A stretch of DNA of 64,000 nucleotides from Sediminispirochaeta bajacaliforniensis DSM 16054 (GCF_000378205.1 NZ_KB899410.1:1-64000), one strand, 5' to 3'. Counted from the stretch's first letter, positions 1 to 9,777 are shown. The notes: generated from the letters alone by a model not told the origin. A program made the numbers and translations.

Positions 1-3000
1 GATCTTGTAGCCCTTGGCTGTAGTATTGGCGGAGATGTGAGTGGAGGGGGGACGCTTGACGGTGGAAGCGGGAGTGTCGATGTAACTGGAGATTTTACGG
101 TTAGCTCTTATGATGCTTCGAGTGGAACGACGAGTATAGCAGGGACGACGGTAAGCTTTACGAGTTTGACGCACAACAATGGGGAGATTGATCTTGACGG
201 GACGGGAACACCTGTAGTCTTGAGCACGGGAGGGCAGGGCTTTGGGAGCCTGACGCTCAGCAACGGGAGTGGGCCTGAGACGGTGAATGTGAGTGGTTCT
301 TTGAGTCTTGCGGGTGATCTGGATATAGCGACGGGGCACACGCTGGATATGGGGAACAGTATGCTGAGTGTGAGTGGAAGCACGACAAATGGTGGCTCGA
401 TAACGGGAGGGAGCGGTTTAGTAAGCTTTAGCAGTACGGTGAGTGGTACTGGAACGATAACGTCAGGAACTGGAGGAGTGACGTTTGAAGGGAACTACAG
501 TGGAGGAGTACTTGTGGGGAATGCCACCGGGACCATCACCTTCGAGGGTGCTTCCACCACCCTTGGTTCCTTCACTCCCAATGGTACTTCGGTCCTCTTT
601 TCGGGAACCGCTACTCCTCAGGTTTTTGATCCCAACGCCAACACCCTTGATGGAGATGTGAGCCTTAACAAGGACCTTCAGGCTTCGATTCTCCGGCTTA
701 CAGGGGATCTAACCCTGCAGGATGTGAGCATGACAATCGTTGTGGGAACTCTGGATCTTAACGCTCATACCCTGACCCTGAACGACAGCACCGGAAGTGC
801 TGGAAACCTCACCCTGGACTCCTCAGGAGGGCTTGATATGTCGACCTCCGGTTCCACCCTCGAATTGCAGGGAGACTGGAGCAGCGATTCTGCTTCAGCC
901 TTTAATCCGGGAAGTGAAACCGTGACGTTTAGCGGAGACCATGATCCTCAATCTTTGGCAAGCGGCGGGAAATCATTTTACAGCATAACAGTTACAAAAG
1001 ATGCTGCAGGCGACACGCTGCAGCTATCCGATAATCTGACTCAGAATGCGGGTGGCCTTCTTACCGTCACCACCGGGGAGTTGGACCTTAACGGCCATAC
1101 CCTTACCTTGGGCGCCGACCTCAGTTTGAATAGTTCGGACGGCACCGTAACGGTGGCGAGCGGAAGTCTGGATGGTGGAAGCAGCTATGACGTGACCGTG
1201 GCCGGGGGAAGTATCACCCATACGACTGGAAGCATCGATGTTGTCGATTTTACGGTATCCGGAGGAACGGTAACGATCGGAACGGGTGTCTTTACCGTTG
1301 CTGCGATGAGTGTGACAGGCGGGAGCTTTACGCAGACGGGAGACAACGGAGGCAATACGCAGAGTGTGGATTCCCTGAGTGTGGCGGGAGGAAGCTGCAG
1401 CTGGGACAGCGGATCGGCCGGCGGCACGCTTGTCTTTTCGGGTGACCTGACGGAAAGCAGCGGCTCACTTTTCTTCGGAGCCAAAACCGTCACGGGGATA
1501 GAAGACATATATATTACCGGAGGTAATCTCGACTTAGGGACGGCTGCTTTGACCTCTGCCGGAGGCGGAGCGGGGACCTATACAATCAACACGTCAGGAA
1601 CTATTACCGATTCGGGAAGCACCCTCACCCTTAACGGGGACGGTACCCTTAGCCTCGATGACGATGAGAGTATCGGAGCCCTGGTTATCGGGGCAGATAT
1701 CACCTTTATCGATGGTGGGGCGGACCCTGATGTGAATACGCTGAGCTTTTCGGGCGGCAGCCTTGCAGTAGGCGGGAGTGCCTTTCGTGCGAACAGTGCC
1801 GATGTAAGTGGAGCGGTGACGGTAGGAAACGGCGGAAGTTTTCGTACGGTAGGGGCACTTACGGTGGGTAATGGGGGAAGCATCACGGCTTCCGGAAGCG
1901 GCAGTGTAACGGCTGGAGCTGTTCTGACAATGAATGGGACCGGAACCATAAGTGTGGAAAACGGAATTATGAGTGTGAGTGCTGGTGGGGCGGCCCTCAA
2001 CGGGAGCGGGGCGCTCAGCTCTAGTGGCGCGGGAAATATAGATGTCACGGGAAATCTTGTGTGGACAGGAGCAAGCAGTGATGTGAGCCTCTCCGGAAGC
2101 GGGCAGCTGCTGGTAAGCGGAAACCTGACACAGGATGGAAGTTCCACGGGGGAGATAAGTACCGGAGCCGGCGGAATAGCCGTAGATGGTGATCTGAGCC
2201 AGAGTGCCGCCGGCAATGGAAACATAAGTGCCGGAGCCGGAGGGGTGAGTGTCGGGGGAGTACTCACGATGTACAGTACGCTGAGTGTGACGGGAGGAGA
2301 TATAGCGGTAGCTGGAGCCGGGACGTCGAGTAACAACGGAACCATAGAGACGATAACAAGTGGGAGCCAAAGTTATACGGGGGCGTTTACGAACAGTGGA
2401 ACATTGACAGGTATTGGAGCGGTGAGCTTTGGTTCCGACCTTACCAATAGCGGAACACTCAACATGGGAAGCGGAATAGTTAGCGTTCTAGGAGAACTTG
2501 ACGGGAGCGGAGGGACGATAGACTTCAATGGTACAAATGATGGAGAACTTGAGGTATCTGCCGATGTAACCTTTACAAGCGGAAGTAGTATCACAAATGG
2601 TGATTCGGGAGATGTGATTCGGTTCACCGGTGCCGGGGCACAGCTGGTACGAAGCGGCGGCCATGCGTTTCCCAGCCTAGAGGTGGATAAAAGCGGGGGA
2701 AGCCTTGGTTTAGATACTGATGACATGACGCAGGCCACGGGTGCGACGCTTAGTTTCGGCTGCAGCGGGGCAACGGCGGTGAATTTGAATGGCCTAAGCT
2801 GGACGCTTGAGGCATCGGTAGATATCAATGACAACGTAGAGTTCAACGTACTTGCAGGAACACTGGATGGGGGCCAGGCGCTTACGGTGAGTGGAACTGG
2901 AGATCTGACACATACGAGTGGACGTGTGGAGGTCTCGAGTTACACGCACAGTGGGACGGGAAGCTCTTTGTTTGGAGTTGGAGATATCGCAATAAGCGGC

Positions 3001-6000
3001 CAGCTGGAAGTGAGCGGCGGAAGCTTTACGCAGACAGGGGTGCCTTCGGGGAACCAGACAATTGGAAGCCTTCTGGTGGATGGCGGTGTCTGCAGCTGGG
3101 ACAGCGGATCGGCCGGCGGCACGCTTGTTTTTTCGGGTGACCTGACGGAAAGCAGCGGCTTACTTTTCTTCGGAGCTAAAACCGTCACGGGTATAGAAGA
3201 CATATACATTACCGGAGGTAATCTCGACTTAGGGACGGCTGCTTTGACCTCTGCCGGAGGCGGAGCGGGGACCTATACGATCAACACGTCAGGTACTATT
3301 ACCGATTCGGGAAGCACCCTCACCCTTAACGGGACAGGAGCCCTTACGCTGGATAACGATGAGAGTATCGGAGCCCTGGTTATCGGGGCAGATATCGCCT
3401 TTAGCGATGGCGGGGCGGATCCCGATGTGAATACGCTCACCGTGGAAAATACTTTTTCGTTGAGCTGCGGGACTAGTGACTTTTCCACCTCGGGTGATGC
3501 GGTTTTGAACGGGAACTTGAGTTTCAGCGACGGAAACTTTATCGCCGGAGGCAATCTCACCCTTAGCTCCGGCAACACGATGGAGGTGACCGGGGCCGGA
3601 GCGGTAACGGTGACCGGAACAACAACCGCAGCCGGGGCGGTTGTCATCGGAGGGGGGGGCGTAACCCTTGTCGGCGATGCCGACTTGTCGGGGGCCACCA
3701 TCGATTTCAATGCTTCGGCAGATAGGGACCTCGAATGTCGCAGCGACTTGACCTTTTCGTCTACAACTTCATTTAGCGGTAACGACTCTTCTGATACCCT
3801 GACCTTTTCCGGGGAAGTAGAACAGAATCTAACCAGTGCTGGCCATTCTCTTATGTCGGTATCGGTGGAATCATCGGGAATATCGGTAACCCGTGTGGTT
3901 CCCCTTGATGTTACGACCATCGACGGAAACCTTTCGGTGACAGCAGATGCCGAGTTTTCCACCGGTGGAAATGATGTTACCCTGTCAGGAGCCATGTCCC
4001 TCGAAGGCCTCGCATACCCCGACTGTGGTGTTTTTGAGCTTGACGGCAGGGAAACAGTATCCATCGGGACAATGGATACCGACAGCGGAATTGTACGATT
4101 TATCGGTGATTTGTCCGCTTCTTCGGCCGTCTCGGCGGCGGTGTACGATCTTGATGACCCATCAAGCGATCCTGCCAACTTCTATATTCTCGAGCTCAAT
4201 GCGACAAATAGCGGTACCACCTTTACCTTGGTAAAGAATACGGAGATTGCAAGTGAGGTCCGGGTCCTTCAGGGGAGCTTTGACCTTGGCGGATACAACC
4301 TTAGCATAGGAGGCTCTGCTCCCGGCAGTCTCTACGTTGCTTCCGGCGTTTCCCTCTCTGTGTCGGATGGAAATCTGACTGCGGACGGCGATGTAGAGTG
4401 CGATGGCACCATCTCTCTTTCCGGCACGGTTGTTTTGACCGCCGGGGAAGATATTTTCGGTACAGGAACCTTGGATGCCGGCTCTTCCGCCGATTCGGTC
4501 GAAATCAACGTTGGGCAGGATTTCGACATCACCACCTTTAATGCCGGAGAGAGTACCATCGCCTTCAATGACGATACGATCCAGGAAAGCCACATCGGTC
4601 GGGCCTACACCTTCTACAATCTGGAAATCGTCGATACCAATGGGAATGGAACGGCGAAAAGGATCTATTTTCCTGAGGGGGAACTGACCACCATCGCTGC
4701 AGGAGGCTCTTTTACGGTTACCGGAACATCAGGAGAGGATGTTGAGCTTTTAAGCTCCTATACCGAAAGCAATTCCCATCCTGCGACTGCCTATGACGAT
4801 GCTCTTCATGCCGAACAGTGGAGGCTTACCATCGAGGCTGGAGGAACCGCCGATATTAATAACGCCTACGTTGAGTTGAGCTATTCGTATGTTCCCATTT
4901 ACCCAACCTCTGCGCTGTTTCGACCGGACCGTTACAGCGAAGACAGTTGGTGTTACAACTGGCGGCTTGTCATTCCTGTTATCGGGAGCCTTATGCAGGA
5001 TTCCGATGGAAACGGAAAGTTAGACCGAATCCAGGTGACGGTAAATGCCTCCACTCCGTTGAATGATGACTTCTCCGGTTTTTCGGCAACGGTGGACGGT
5101 TACATGGTGGACGGTTACGATACCGGTACTTCGTACGACGATGTCTTCTATATTCTGCTTGAAGAGAAACCATATCTGGATACCGATGCAACCCCCTCCT
5201 GGTGGATTACCGGTGGTAACGATACGAATACAAGCCTCCGCTCGACTACCGGTACTAGCAGATATGTCACCATTGAAGATACCGGCGACATTGCTCCCAC
5301 CACCGATAGTGCGTCTCCCGTCATTGGTTACACCCTGGCCGTTTCCGGGTATAGCAAGGTCTTCATCCATTTCTCGGAGCCTGTTCAGGTCGACAGCAGT
5401 GCAAGTTCCTGGAACGCCGGCGATTTTACGGTAAACGGAACGTCGGCAACAAGTCTGTCCGTCGTAACGGGAAGCAGCGCGGAAATAGAAGAGGTAACCT
5501 TGAACACCGCCTCCGCGCTTTCCGATGCCAATATTATCGGTCATGTTACTGTCACGCTACCTGCTACGACCCAGGATGCGGAGGGCAATATCATCGGCTC
5601 CACCACCCACAGAGTCTCCGATCTTGGCCTCGGCATCATCGAACCTGTCTACGCCCGCAATACCGCCGTTCAGCGGGATGCCACTCGCGGGGCGGGGGTC
5701 GGGCTTATCAACTACTTTGATGATTCGGCATGGCTGGAACCCCAGGAGATCGAACTGCAGGTCAACTACGGATCGGCATCCGTGCCTACTCTTTTTTACG
5801 ATAGCGATGTCCCCCAGGATTTTACTTCCTCCGACAACTCAGGCCTGTGGCTTCCTTCTTTCGATGAAACCGACTTCAGTGGTCTGGTTCCCTATCCGAA
5901 CGATCCATCGGCAACCTTGCCTTCTGGGTACAGTTCTTCCGATCCTGCAAGTCTCTCAGGAGCGGACCTGGGCTCTTCCCTTGTTAATTTCACCATCTCC

Positions 6001-6438
6001 GATTCTTCGGATAAATTGAAAGACAACGGTACCTTCGATTTCTTCCTTTATGCCGATGATCTCTACCATGCCAGGGTCGCTTCCCCTGCCGCCTCGAACT
6101 GGTATCGTACCATTCGTCCCTTCTCTTTCGAAATGCGGGAGGTACGAACGCAGACCGGTGATGTGACCATCCTCAATAACGTCATCAACCCGGATGAGGG
6201 GGATAAGACCACCCTGCATTACACCATAACCCGTTCCGGTACCATTACCATTCAGGTATTTAATCTTGCAGGCGACCTGATTGATGTTCTCTACCGGGGA
6301 AGGCGAAGTGCCGGCGAGTACGCCGTTAGCTGGGACGGCCGCAACCGGGCAGGCTATGCAGTGGGCCGCGGGATATACTTCGTTCGGTTCAGCGGTCCTG
6401 GTATCGATGAGTATCGAAAGGTGATGGTGATTCGATGA
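1..6438 (+). CDS. giant repetitive surface protein, 5'-truncated by the window edge
   Basis: The frame is open from the first base, so the true N-terminus lies upstream; at least 2,145 residues are present. From the window start to about codon 1500 the protein is a Gly/Ser/Thr/Asn/Asp-rich run of short beta-strand repeats (motifs such as GTLTL, SGGSFT), as in filamentous-haemagglutinin or autotransporter passenger proteins. About codons 1765-1880 resemble an SbsA/Big_5-like Ig domain, and about codons 2070-2145 resemble the FlgD-type Ig domain often found at the C-terminus of secreted surface proteins (GDLIDVLYRG, SWDGRNRAG, GIYFVRFSG). It probably acts at the cell surface; ligand unknown. 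Two 348-bp segments are near copies of each other. Codon style changes along the gene (AGT/ACG/GGA-rich stretches against ACC/CTT-rich ones), suggesting assembly by repeat exchange. It overlaps the next gene by 4 bp. Confidence 0.8.
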   Translation, partial: DLVALGCSIGGDVSGGGTLDGGSGSVDVTGDFTVSSYDASSGTTSIAGTTVSFTSLTHNNGEIDLDGTGTPVVLSTGGQGFGSLTLSNGSGPETVNVSGSLSLAGDLDIATGHTLDMGNSMLSVSGSTTNGGSITGGSGLVSFSSTVSGTGTITSGTGGVTFEGNYSGGVLVGNATGTITFEGASTTLGSFTPNGTSVLFSGTATPQVFDPNANTLDGDVSLNKDLQASILRLTGDLTLQDVSMTIVVGTLDLNAHTLTLNDSTGSAGNLTLDSSGGLDMSTSGSTLELQGDWSSDSASAFNPGSETVTFSGDHDPQSLASGGKSFYSITVTKDAAGDTLQLSDNLTQNAGGLLTVTTGELDLNGHTLTLGADLSLNSSDGTVTVASGSLDGGSSYDVTVAGGSITHTTGSIDVVDFTVSGGTVTIGTGVFTVAAMSVTGGSFTQTGDNGGNTQSVDSLSVAGGSCSWDSGSAGGTLVFSGDLTESSGSLFFGAKTVTGIEDIYITGGNLDLGTAALTSAGGGAGTYTINTSGTITDSGSTLTLNGDGTLSLDDDESIGALVIGADITFIDGGADPDVNTLSFSGGSLAVGGSAFRANSADVSGAVTVGNGGSFRTVGALTVGNGGSITASGSGSVTAGAVLTMNGTGTISVENGIMSVSAGGAALNGSGALSSSGAGNIDVTGNLVWTGASSDVSLSGSGQLLVSGNLTQDGSSTGEISTGAGGIAVDGDLSQSAAGNGNISAGAGGVSVGGVLTMYSTLSVTGGDIAVAGAGTSSNNGTIETITSGSQSYTGAFTNSGTLTGIGAVSFGSDLTNSGTLNMGSGIVSVLGELDGSGGTIDFNGTNDGELEVSADVTFTSGSSITNGDSGDVIRFTGAGAQLVRSGGHAFPSLEVDKSGGSLGLDTDDMTQATGATLSFGCSGATAVNLNGLSWTLEASVDINDNVEFNVLAGTLDGGQALTVSGTGDLTHTSGRVEVSSYTHSGTGSSLFGVGDIAISGQLEVSGGSFTQTGVPSGNQTIGSLLVDGGVCSWDSGSAGGTLVFSGDLTESSGLLFFGAKTVTGIEDIYITGGNLDLGTAALTSAGGGAGTYTINTSGTITDSGSTLTLNGTGALTLDNDESIGALVIGADIAFSDGGADPDVNTLTVENTFSLSCGTSDFSTSGDAVLNGNLSFSDGNFIAGGNLTLSSGNTMEVTGAGAVTVTGTTTAAGAVVIGGGGVTLVGDADLSGATIDFNASADRDLECRSDLTFSSTTSFSGNDSSDTLTFSGEVEQNLTSAGHSLMSVSVESSGISVTRVVPLDVTTIDGNLSVTADAEFSTGGNDVTLSGAMSLEGLAYPDCGVFELDGRETVSIGTMDTDSGIVRFIGDLSASSAVSAAVYDLDDPSSDPANFYILELNATNSGTTFTLVKNTEIASEVRVLQGSFDLGGYNLSIGGSAPGSLYVASGVSLSVSDGNLTADGDVECDGTISLSGTVVLTAGEDIFGTGTLDAGSSADSVEINVGQDFDITTFNAGESTIAFNDDTIQESHIGRAYTFYNLEIVDTNGNGTAKRIYFPEGELTTIAAGGSFTVTGTSGEDVELLSSYTESNSHPATAYDDALHAEQWRLTIEAGGTADINNAYVELSYSYVPIYPTSALFRPDRYSEDSWCYNWRLVIPVIGSLMQDSDGNGKLDRIQVTVNASTPLNDDFSGFSATVDGYMVDGYDTGTSYDDVFYILLEEKPYLDTDATPSWWITGGNDTNTSLRSTTGTSRYVTIEDTGDIAPTTDSASPVIGYTLAVSGYSKVFIHFSEPVQVDSSASSWNAGDFTVNGTSATSLSVVTGSSAEIEEVTLNTASALSDANIIGHVTVTLPATTQDAEGNIIGSTTHRVSDLGLGIIEPVYARNTAVQRDATRGAGVGLINYFDDSAWLEPQEIELQVNYGSASVPTLFYDSDVPQDFTSSDNSGLWLPSFDETDFSGLVPYPNDPSATLPSGYSSSDPASLSGADLGSSLVNFTISDSSDKLKDNGTFDFFLYADDLYHARVASPAASNWYRTIRPFSFEMREVRTQTGDVTILNNVINPDEGDKTTLHYTITRSGTITIQVFNLAGDLIDVLYRGRRSAGEYAVSWDGRNRAGYAVGRGIYFVRFSGPGIDEYRKVMVIR
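1396..1743 (+). repeat. 348-bp internal direct repeat, copy 1
   Basis: Starts at the codons for CSWDSGSAGG and ends at DPDVNTL. It aligns without gaps to 3091-3438 (offset 1695 bp). By eye there are about 22 base differences, many of them third-position, so the protein is better conserved than the DNA. It lies wholly inside the giant surface-protein gene. Confidence 0.9.
3091..3438 (+). repeat. 348-bp internal direct repeat, copy 2
   Basis: Partner of 1396-1743 at a fixed offset of 1695 bp, in frame. Differences cluster around the GDGTLSLDDD / GTGALTLDND segment; the rest is close to identical. A recent duplication or gene conversion within the repetitive passenger region is the simplest reading. 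Confidence 0.9.
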
Positions 6439-6914
6439 GGTATCGCTGGCCTTTGCTATCGATGGTTTTCATTATGGCCCTATCCTCCTGTGATTATGCT
6501 CCGGATGCCGGGGGAGTGCGTTTTTTTCGGGTAAGCGTGGAGCTTACGGGAACCTGTTCCGCTGCGAGTCTCGATATCGATTTTAACGACGCTGCTGCGT
6601 TCACCGATGCTGAGGGAAATGCCTGGAGCGCGGTGACGAATCTTTCCCTCTCTTCTTCAGTTCTGCCCTATACCTGGAGTGCCACGGCTCTTGTTGATAG
6701 GAGCGATCCGAACCGCGCGTTGTATGTGTCCCTCGATTGTTCTCTTGCCTCCGGCGATGCGGTTACCGCACGTATTCTCTATGAAGAGCTCGTTCCCGAC
6801 GGTTGGAGTTCTCCCCGGCTTTTGGACTCGGGCGTGGTAAAATACGACGATACGCTTTCTGCGACGACCCAATATGGAAGCATAGGGCTTTCGACCTTGC
6901 TCCCGGAACCGTAA
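6435..6914 (+). CDS. small hypothetical lipoprotein
   Basis: 159 residues. It begins with a basic start, a hydrophobic stretch and an ALSSC lipobox (Cys at about residue 19), so it should be a lipid-anchored envelope protein. The ATG overlaps the stop of the giant surface-protein gene (ATGA), indicating translational coupling. The mature part contains short beta-strand-like segments and no motif I recognise. Because of the tight coupling it may help anchor, export or fold the large surface protein, but that is inference from position only. Confidence 0.7.
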   Translation: MRYRWPLLSMVFIMALSSCDYAPDAGGVRFFRVSVELTGTCSAASLDIDFNDAAAFTDAEGNAWSAVTNLSLSSSVLPYTWSATALVDRSDPNRALYVSLDCSLASGDAVTARILYEELVPDGWSSPRLLDSGVVKYDDTLSATTQYGSIGLSTLLPEP

Positions 6915-6932
6915 TTGTGGTAGAAAACCTTC

Positions 6933-7805
6933 ATGGACCCGCTTGTCTCCGTCATCATACCCGTCTATAACCGAAGAAAACTCCTGGCCGATGCGGTTCG
7001 TTCTGTTCTGATGCAGAGTTTCGGTGATCTCGAACTCATCGTGGTGGATGACGGTTCCGACGACGGAACGGTTCGTTCTCTTGCTTCCCTTTCCTCTGAT
7101 CCCCGTATCAGGCTTCTTACCCCTCCTCGGAGCGGCATGGCCGGTGCTGTTCGGAATCGTGGTGCCGCCGCTGCAAGAGGGCGATGGCTTGCCTTTCTCG
7201 ACAGCGATGATATCTGGCTGCCGGAAAAGCTTTCCCAGCAGTTTTCTCTTCTTCGTGAGCTGGGCAGTTTGGGCAGGCACCCCCGAATTATCCATGGCTG
7301 TGAGGTGTGGCTAAGAGACGATCGGATAATAAGCCAAAAGGGTCAGCGTCATCGCAGGGAGGGTGACATCTTTTCCGACGCCCTTACCAAATGCATCATC
7401 GGCCCTTCCTCCGTCATGATGGAACGGCAGCTCTACCTTGAAAGCGGAGGCTTTCGCGAAGACCTTGAGATCGCGGAGGATTACGAATTCTGGCTGAGAA
7501 TCACCGCCCTTGAGCCGGTTGCCTGGCTTTCCAAGGACTGTATTATCAAGCGGGCCGGATCCTGGCCCCAGCTTTCGGAAAAGTATGGGCAGATAGAGAA
7601 GTTTCGCATCCAGGGTCTGCTTCGTCTTGTAAAAGATTCCTGGTTTGCCGGGCATCGTCGTGATGGTGAAAGCAACGGTGATGCCGCTCTTCTCCGACAG
7701 CACCAGGCGGAACAGACCCTTGCGGGAAAATGCCGGATATACGCCGCAGGCTGCCGCAAGCGGGGTCGGCTGGAAGAGGCCCTGCGTTTTGAACGTGTGA
7801 AATAG
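6933..7805 (+). CDS. family 2 glycosyltransferase
   Basis: 290 residues with a classic GT-A fold start: VSVIIPVYNRRKLL near the N-terminus, the nucleotide-binding VDDGSDDGT at about residues 38-46, and the metal-binding FLDSDD (DxD) near residue 92. The EDYEFWLR segment near residue 183 is typical of GT2 enzymes that transfer a sugar from a nucleotide sugar. There is no membrane segment, so it should be a cytosolic or membrane-associated transferase. It follows the surface-protein and lipoprotein genes by 18 bp and is probably co-transcribed. Glycosylation of a surface polymer or of the upstream protein is possible but unproven. Confidence 0.88.
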   Translation: MDPLVSVIIPVYNRRKLLADAVRSVLMQSFGDLELIVVDDGSDDGTVRSLASLSSDPRIRLLTPPRSGMAGAVRNRGAAAARGRWLAFLDSDDIWLPEKLSQQFSLLRELGSLGRHPRIIHGCEVWLRDDRIISQKGQRHRREGDIFSDALTKCIIGPSSVMMERQLYLESGGFREDLEIAEDYEFWLRITALEPVAWLSKDCIIKRAGSWPQLSEKYGQIEKFRIQGLLRLVKDSWFAGHRRDGESNGDAALLRQHQAEQTLAGKCRIYAAGCRKRGRLEEALRFERVK

Positions 7806-7820
7806 TCTTATAGCGGCAAT

Positions 7821-8249
7821 TCAGGAAGATATCGTTCCATTTGCTATCATGGCATCTTCATTTTCGAAGATGGCCATTGCCGTATTCATCTTCTTAAAGC
7901 CGAGTTTTGCGTAAAAGCCTTCTTTTCCGGGGTTTGCATAAAGAATGATTTTTTTATGTCCTTTTGATTGGTTGATTAGGTGCTGCACTATTTGTTTTCC
8001 TAAACCATACCCCTGGTAATCGGGGTGTAAGGCAATATCGCAGATATAGGAACAGTCGGCACCGTCTGCCAGAGCCCTGCCTGCTCCAATAAGTTTATCG
8101 TTGTCAAAGGCAAAACATGTAAACATGCTATTGCCGAAAGTGATTTTTAGTCTTTCCGGTTCCTTTGTACCAAGAGGAGCAATGCTATACAGATCGGATA
8201 ACGCTTGCCAATCGATTGTGGATTGTTCGAATATCCATGATATATTCAT
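7821..8249 (-). CDS. GNAT-family N-acetyltransferase
   Basis: 142 residues, a normal length for a single-domain GNAT. The acetyl-CoA binding motif A is intact (DIALHPDYQGYGLG, about residues 69-82, the Q/RxxGxG/A pattern) and the C-terminal FYAKLGF motif B is present. It transfers acetyl from acetyl-CoA to an unknown amine. It lies tail-to-tail with the glycosyltransferase and downstream of a methyltransferase on the same strand. The DNA here is more AT-rich than the neighbouring genes, which with the nearby miniature element hints at an acquired patch. Confidence 0.85.
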   Translation of the reverse strand: MNISWIFEQSTIDWQALSDLYSIAPLGTKEPERLKITFGNSMFTCFAFDNDKLIGAGRALADGADCSYICDIALHPDYQGYGLGKQIVQHLINQSKGHKKIILYANPGKEGFYAKLGFKKMNTAMAIFENEDAMIANGTISS

Positions 8250-8302
8250 GAAAGGGGCTCCTCATTTCCGTTGGGCCGACAGCTGTACAGACGTGGGCAC
8301 GT

Positions 8303-9064
8303 TCATACCTTTTTTACGGCTCGCGTTGCGTAGAACGTTGGGACATTATATTCGTGTAGATTCCCTTCGCCATTTGTATCCTGGTAAATATCCGTCAAGA
8401 TAAAACCTGCTTTCAATTGCCCTCCGATTTGTTCCTCAATGGTATGAGAGAATTGGATTCCCCAATCATTCTTTAACGAGTACTCATACAATTCTTCATT
8501 TTCCAGCGGATCAAAAGGGAGCCTGTGCACTATTTCCTTTTCATCATCATCAAAGAGATAGTTGAATCCATTGTCCAATCCTGCCAGGAGCACTCCTCCG
8601 TTTTTCAGGACCCTGTAGCACTCTTTCCATACCGGAAGTACATCTTTTATATATGAATTTGATACCGGATGAAAGATAAGATCAAAGGAATCATCATCGA
8701 AAGGAAACGGTTTTGTCATATCGGCCCGTACAAGTTCAACTTCATACTTTTCTCTTGCTGCAACAATTCTCTCATTCTTCAACTGTTTTTCCGAATAGTC
8801 CAATACGGTACAGTCAGCCCCCAATGCTGCAAAGATAGGAATTTGCTGTCCACCACCCGAAGCCAGCCCAAGGATTTTTGCTCCCTTGAATTCGCAGAAC
8901 CACTCTTTGGGGACGGGTTTTGTAGGCGTCAATACCACCGACCACGAATTGTTCTGTGCGTTAGCGAATATCTCATGGCTGATTGGCGTTCCCCATTCCC
9001 AGCCCGTATTAACCCATCTGTCAATAACAAGCGCATTAAGCTCTGTATAATTTTTGTCTATCAT
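8303..9064 (-). CDS. class I SAM-dependent methyltransferase
   Basis: 253 residues. Motif I reads ILGLASGGGQQ (about residues 64-74), followed by the acidic strand-2 end VLDYSEKQL and motif post-II VRADMTKPFPF; FDLIFHPVSNSYI is the motif IV region. These place it in the Methyltransf_11/UbiE-like group that uses S-adenosylmethionine on a small molecule or other unknown acceptor. The ATG at 9064 has only a weak GGGG ribosome site. It is transcribed away from the miniature element at 9157-9215 and shares the AT-richer composition of the GNAT gene downstream. Substrate unknown. Confidence 0.85.
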   Translation of the reverse strand: MIDKNYTELNALVIDRWVNTGWEWGTPISHEIFANAQNNSWSVVLTPTKPVPKEWFCEFKGAKILGLASGGGQQIPIFAALGADCTVLDYSEKQLKNERIVAAREKYEVELVRADMTKPFPFDDDSFDLIFHPVSNSYIKDVLPVWKECYRVLKNGGVLLAGLDNGFNYLFDDDEKEIVHRLPFDPLENEELYEYSLKNDWGIQFSHTIEEQIGGQLKAGFILTDIYQDTNGEGNLHEYNVPTFYATRAVKKV

Positions 9065-9156
9065 CGTGTCCCCGTTTCGTAATCAGGTATTGTCATTCAG
9101 ATCTTCTGGTCAAATAGTAACAGATAGTCATTCCGCGTACAACTTCAATCTTTGAG

Positions 9157-9215
9157 TAGTGTTCCGAATCCTGGTGGTCCGCATATCGTTTCAATCACCA
9201 CGATTCCGGACAGTA
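9157..9215. mobile_element. miniature inverted-repeat element, short copy
   Basis: The left end TAGTGTTCCGAATCCTGGTG is matched in inverted orientation by a diverged right end (CACCACGATTCCGGACA then GTA). The same two ends, in the opposite orientation and longer, bound 57181-57329: 23 bases of this left end recur exactly there. Ends of the form TA-GTGTCC... suggest a target of TA, as for IS630/Tc1-like elements. There is no coding capacity; it looks like an internally deleted relic. It fills the gap between the methyltransferase and desulfidase genes. Confidence 0.6.
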
Positions 9216-9216
9216 G

Positions 9217-9777
9217 TTATGCTCTTTCCAGCAGGTCGAACAATCTTTGCGGCTCGTCGGCAAAAAGACCTACCACTGGGACCTGCAAGCCCTCTTTCTC
9301 AAGGAGCCTGCGCAGTTCCTGGATGAAAATGCCGTTCCCTTTTTCAAGGGTAACGGAATCGATGATCGCATCAACATTTTCTCTGCCTGAGAAATCACCT
9401 TTCCAACGAGCACTCTTGCAGGTGTAGGTAACACCGCAACTGGGGCTGCCGTCGATGCCGACAATGCCTGCGATCTCGAATTTTTCAGGGTGGGAATGAT
9501 ATTCCTTGATTTGATCGATGTAGGGGGCAAGAAAGGCATCGCTGTAATTGCGGAAGAAGGTATTGTCAAACTGATCACTGACATGGCCCCATCGCTGGGG
9601 ACCGTATAAGAGAAATTCGGGACAAGGCAACTGGACCAGTTGAAACCCTGCTTTTATTGCCCGTTCCAGAAAGATGCGGCGGAGGTTTTCTTCCTTTTTT
9701 ATCTCTTCTTCACAAAAAAGTTCCACCTTGGAGGCGGTATTCAGAATGCAATGCGAAACAAACAGTATCTTGGTCAT
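9217..9777 (-). CDS. TudS-like (DUF523-related) putative desulfidase
   Basis: 186 residues. Three cysteines sit where the TudS/DUF523 family places its Fe-S cluster ligands: C10 in VSHCILN, C52 in LPCPE and C114 in GSPSCGV. The known family member TudS removes sulfur from 2-thiouracil to give uracil with a [4Fe-5S]-type intermediate. This protein belongs, as far as I can recall, with the CD3072-type branch often found beside a particular ECF S component, and that pairing is seen here. It is divergent from the GntR/ECF/nucleoside operon and shares a 160-bp control region with it. The inferred role is desulfurising a thiolated nucleobase brought in by that transporter; the true substrate is unknown. 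The start ATG follows an AGAGG ribosome site. Confidence 0.75.
   Translation of the reverse strand: MTKILFVSHCILNTASKVELFCEEEIKKEENLRRIFLERAIKAGFQLVQLPCPEFLLYGPQRWGHVSDQFDNTFFRNYSDAFLAPYIDQIKEYHSHPEKFEIAGIVGIDGSPSCGVTYTCKSARWKGDFSGRENVDAIIDSVTLEKGNGIFIQELRRLLEKEGLQVPVVGLFADEPQRLFDLLERA

Noticed and set aside
1578-2345. Long antisense open frame (255 codons) inside the giant surface-protein gene, and similar ones around it
   Set aside because: They arise from the Gly/Ser/Thr-rich codon bias of the sense gene; the predicted proteins are Pro/Leu/Ser low-complexity without start sites or motifs.
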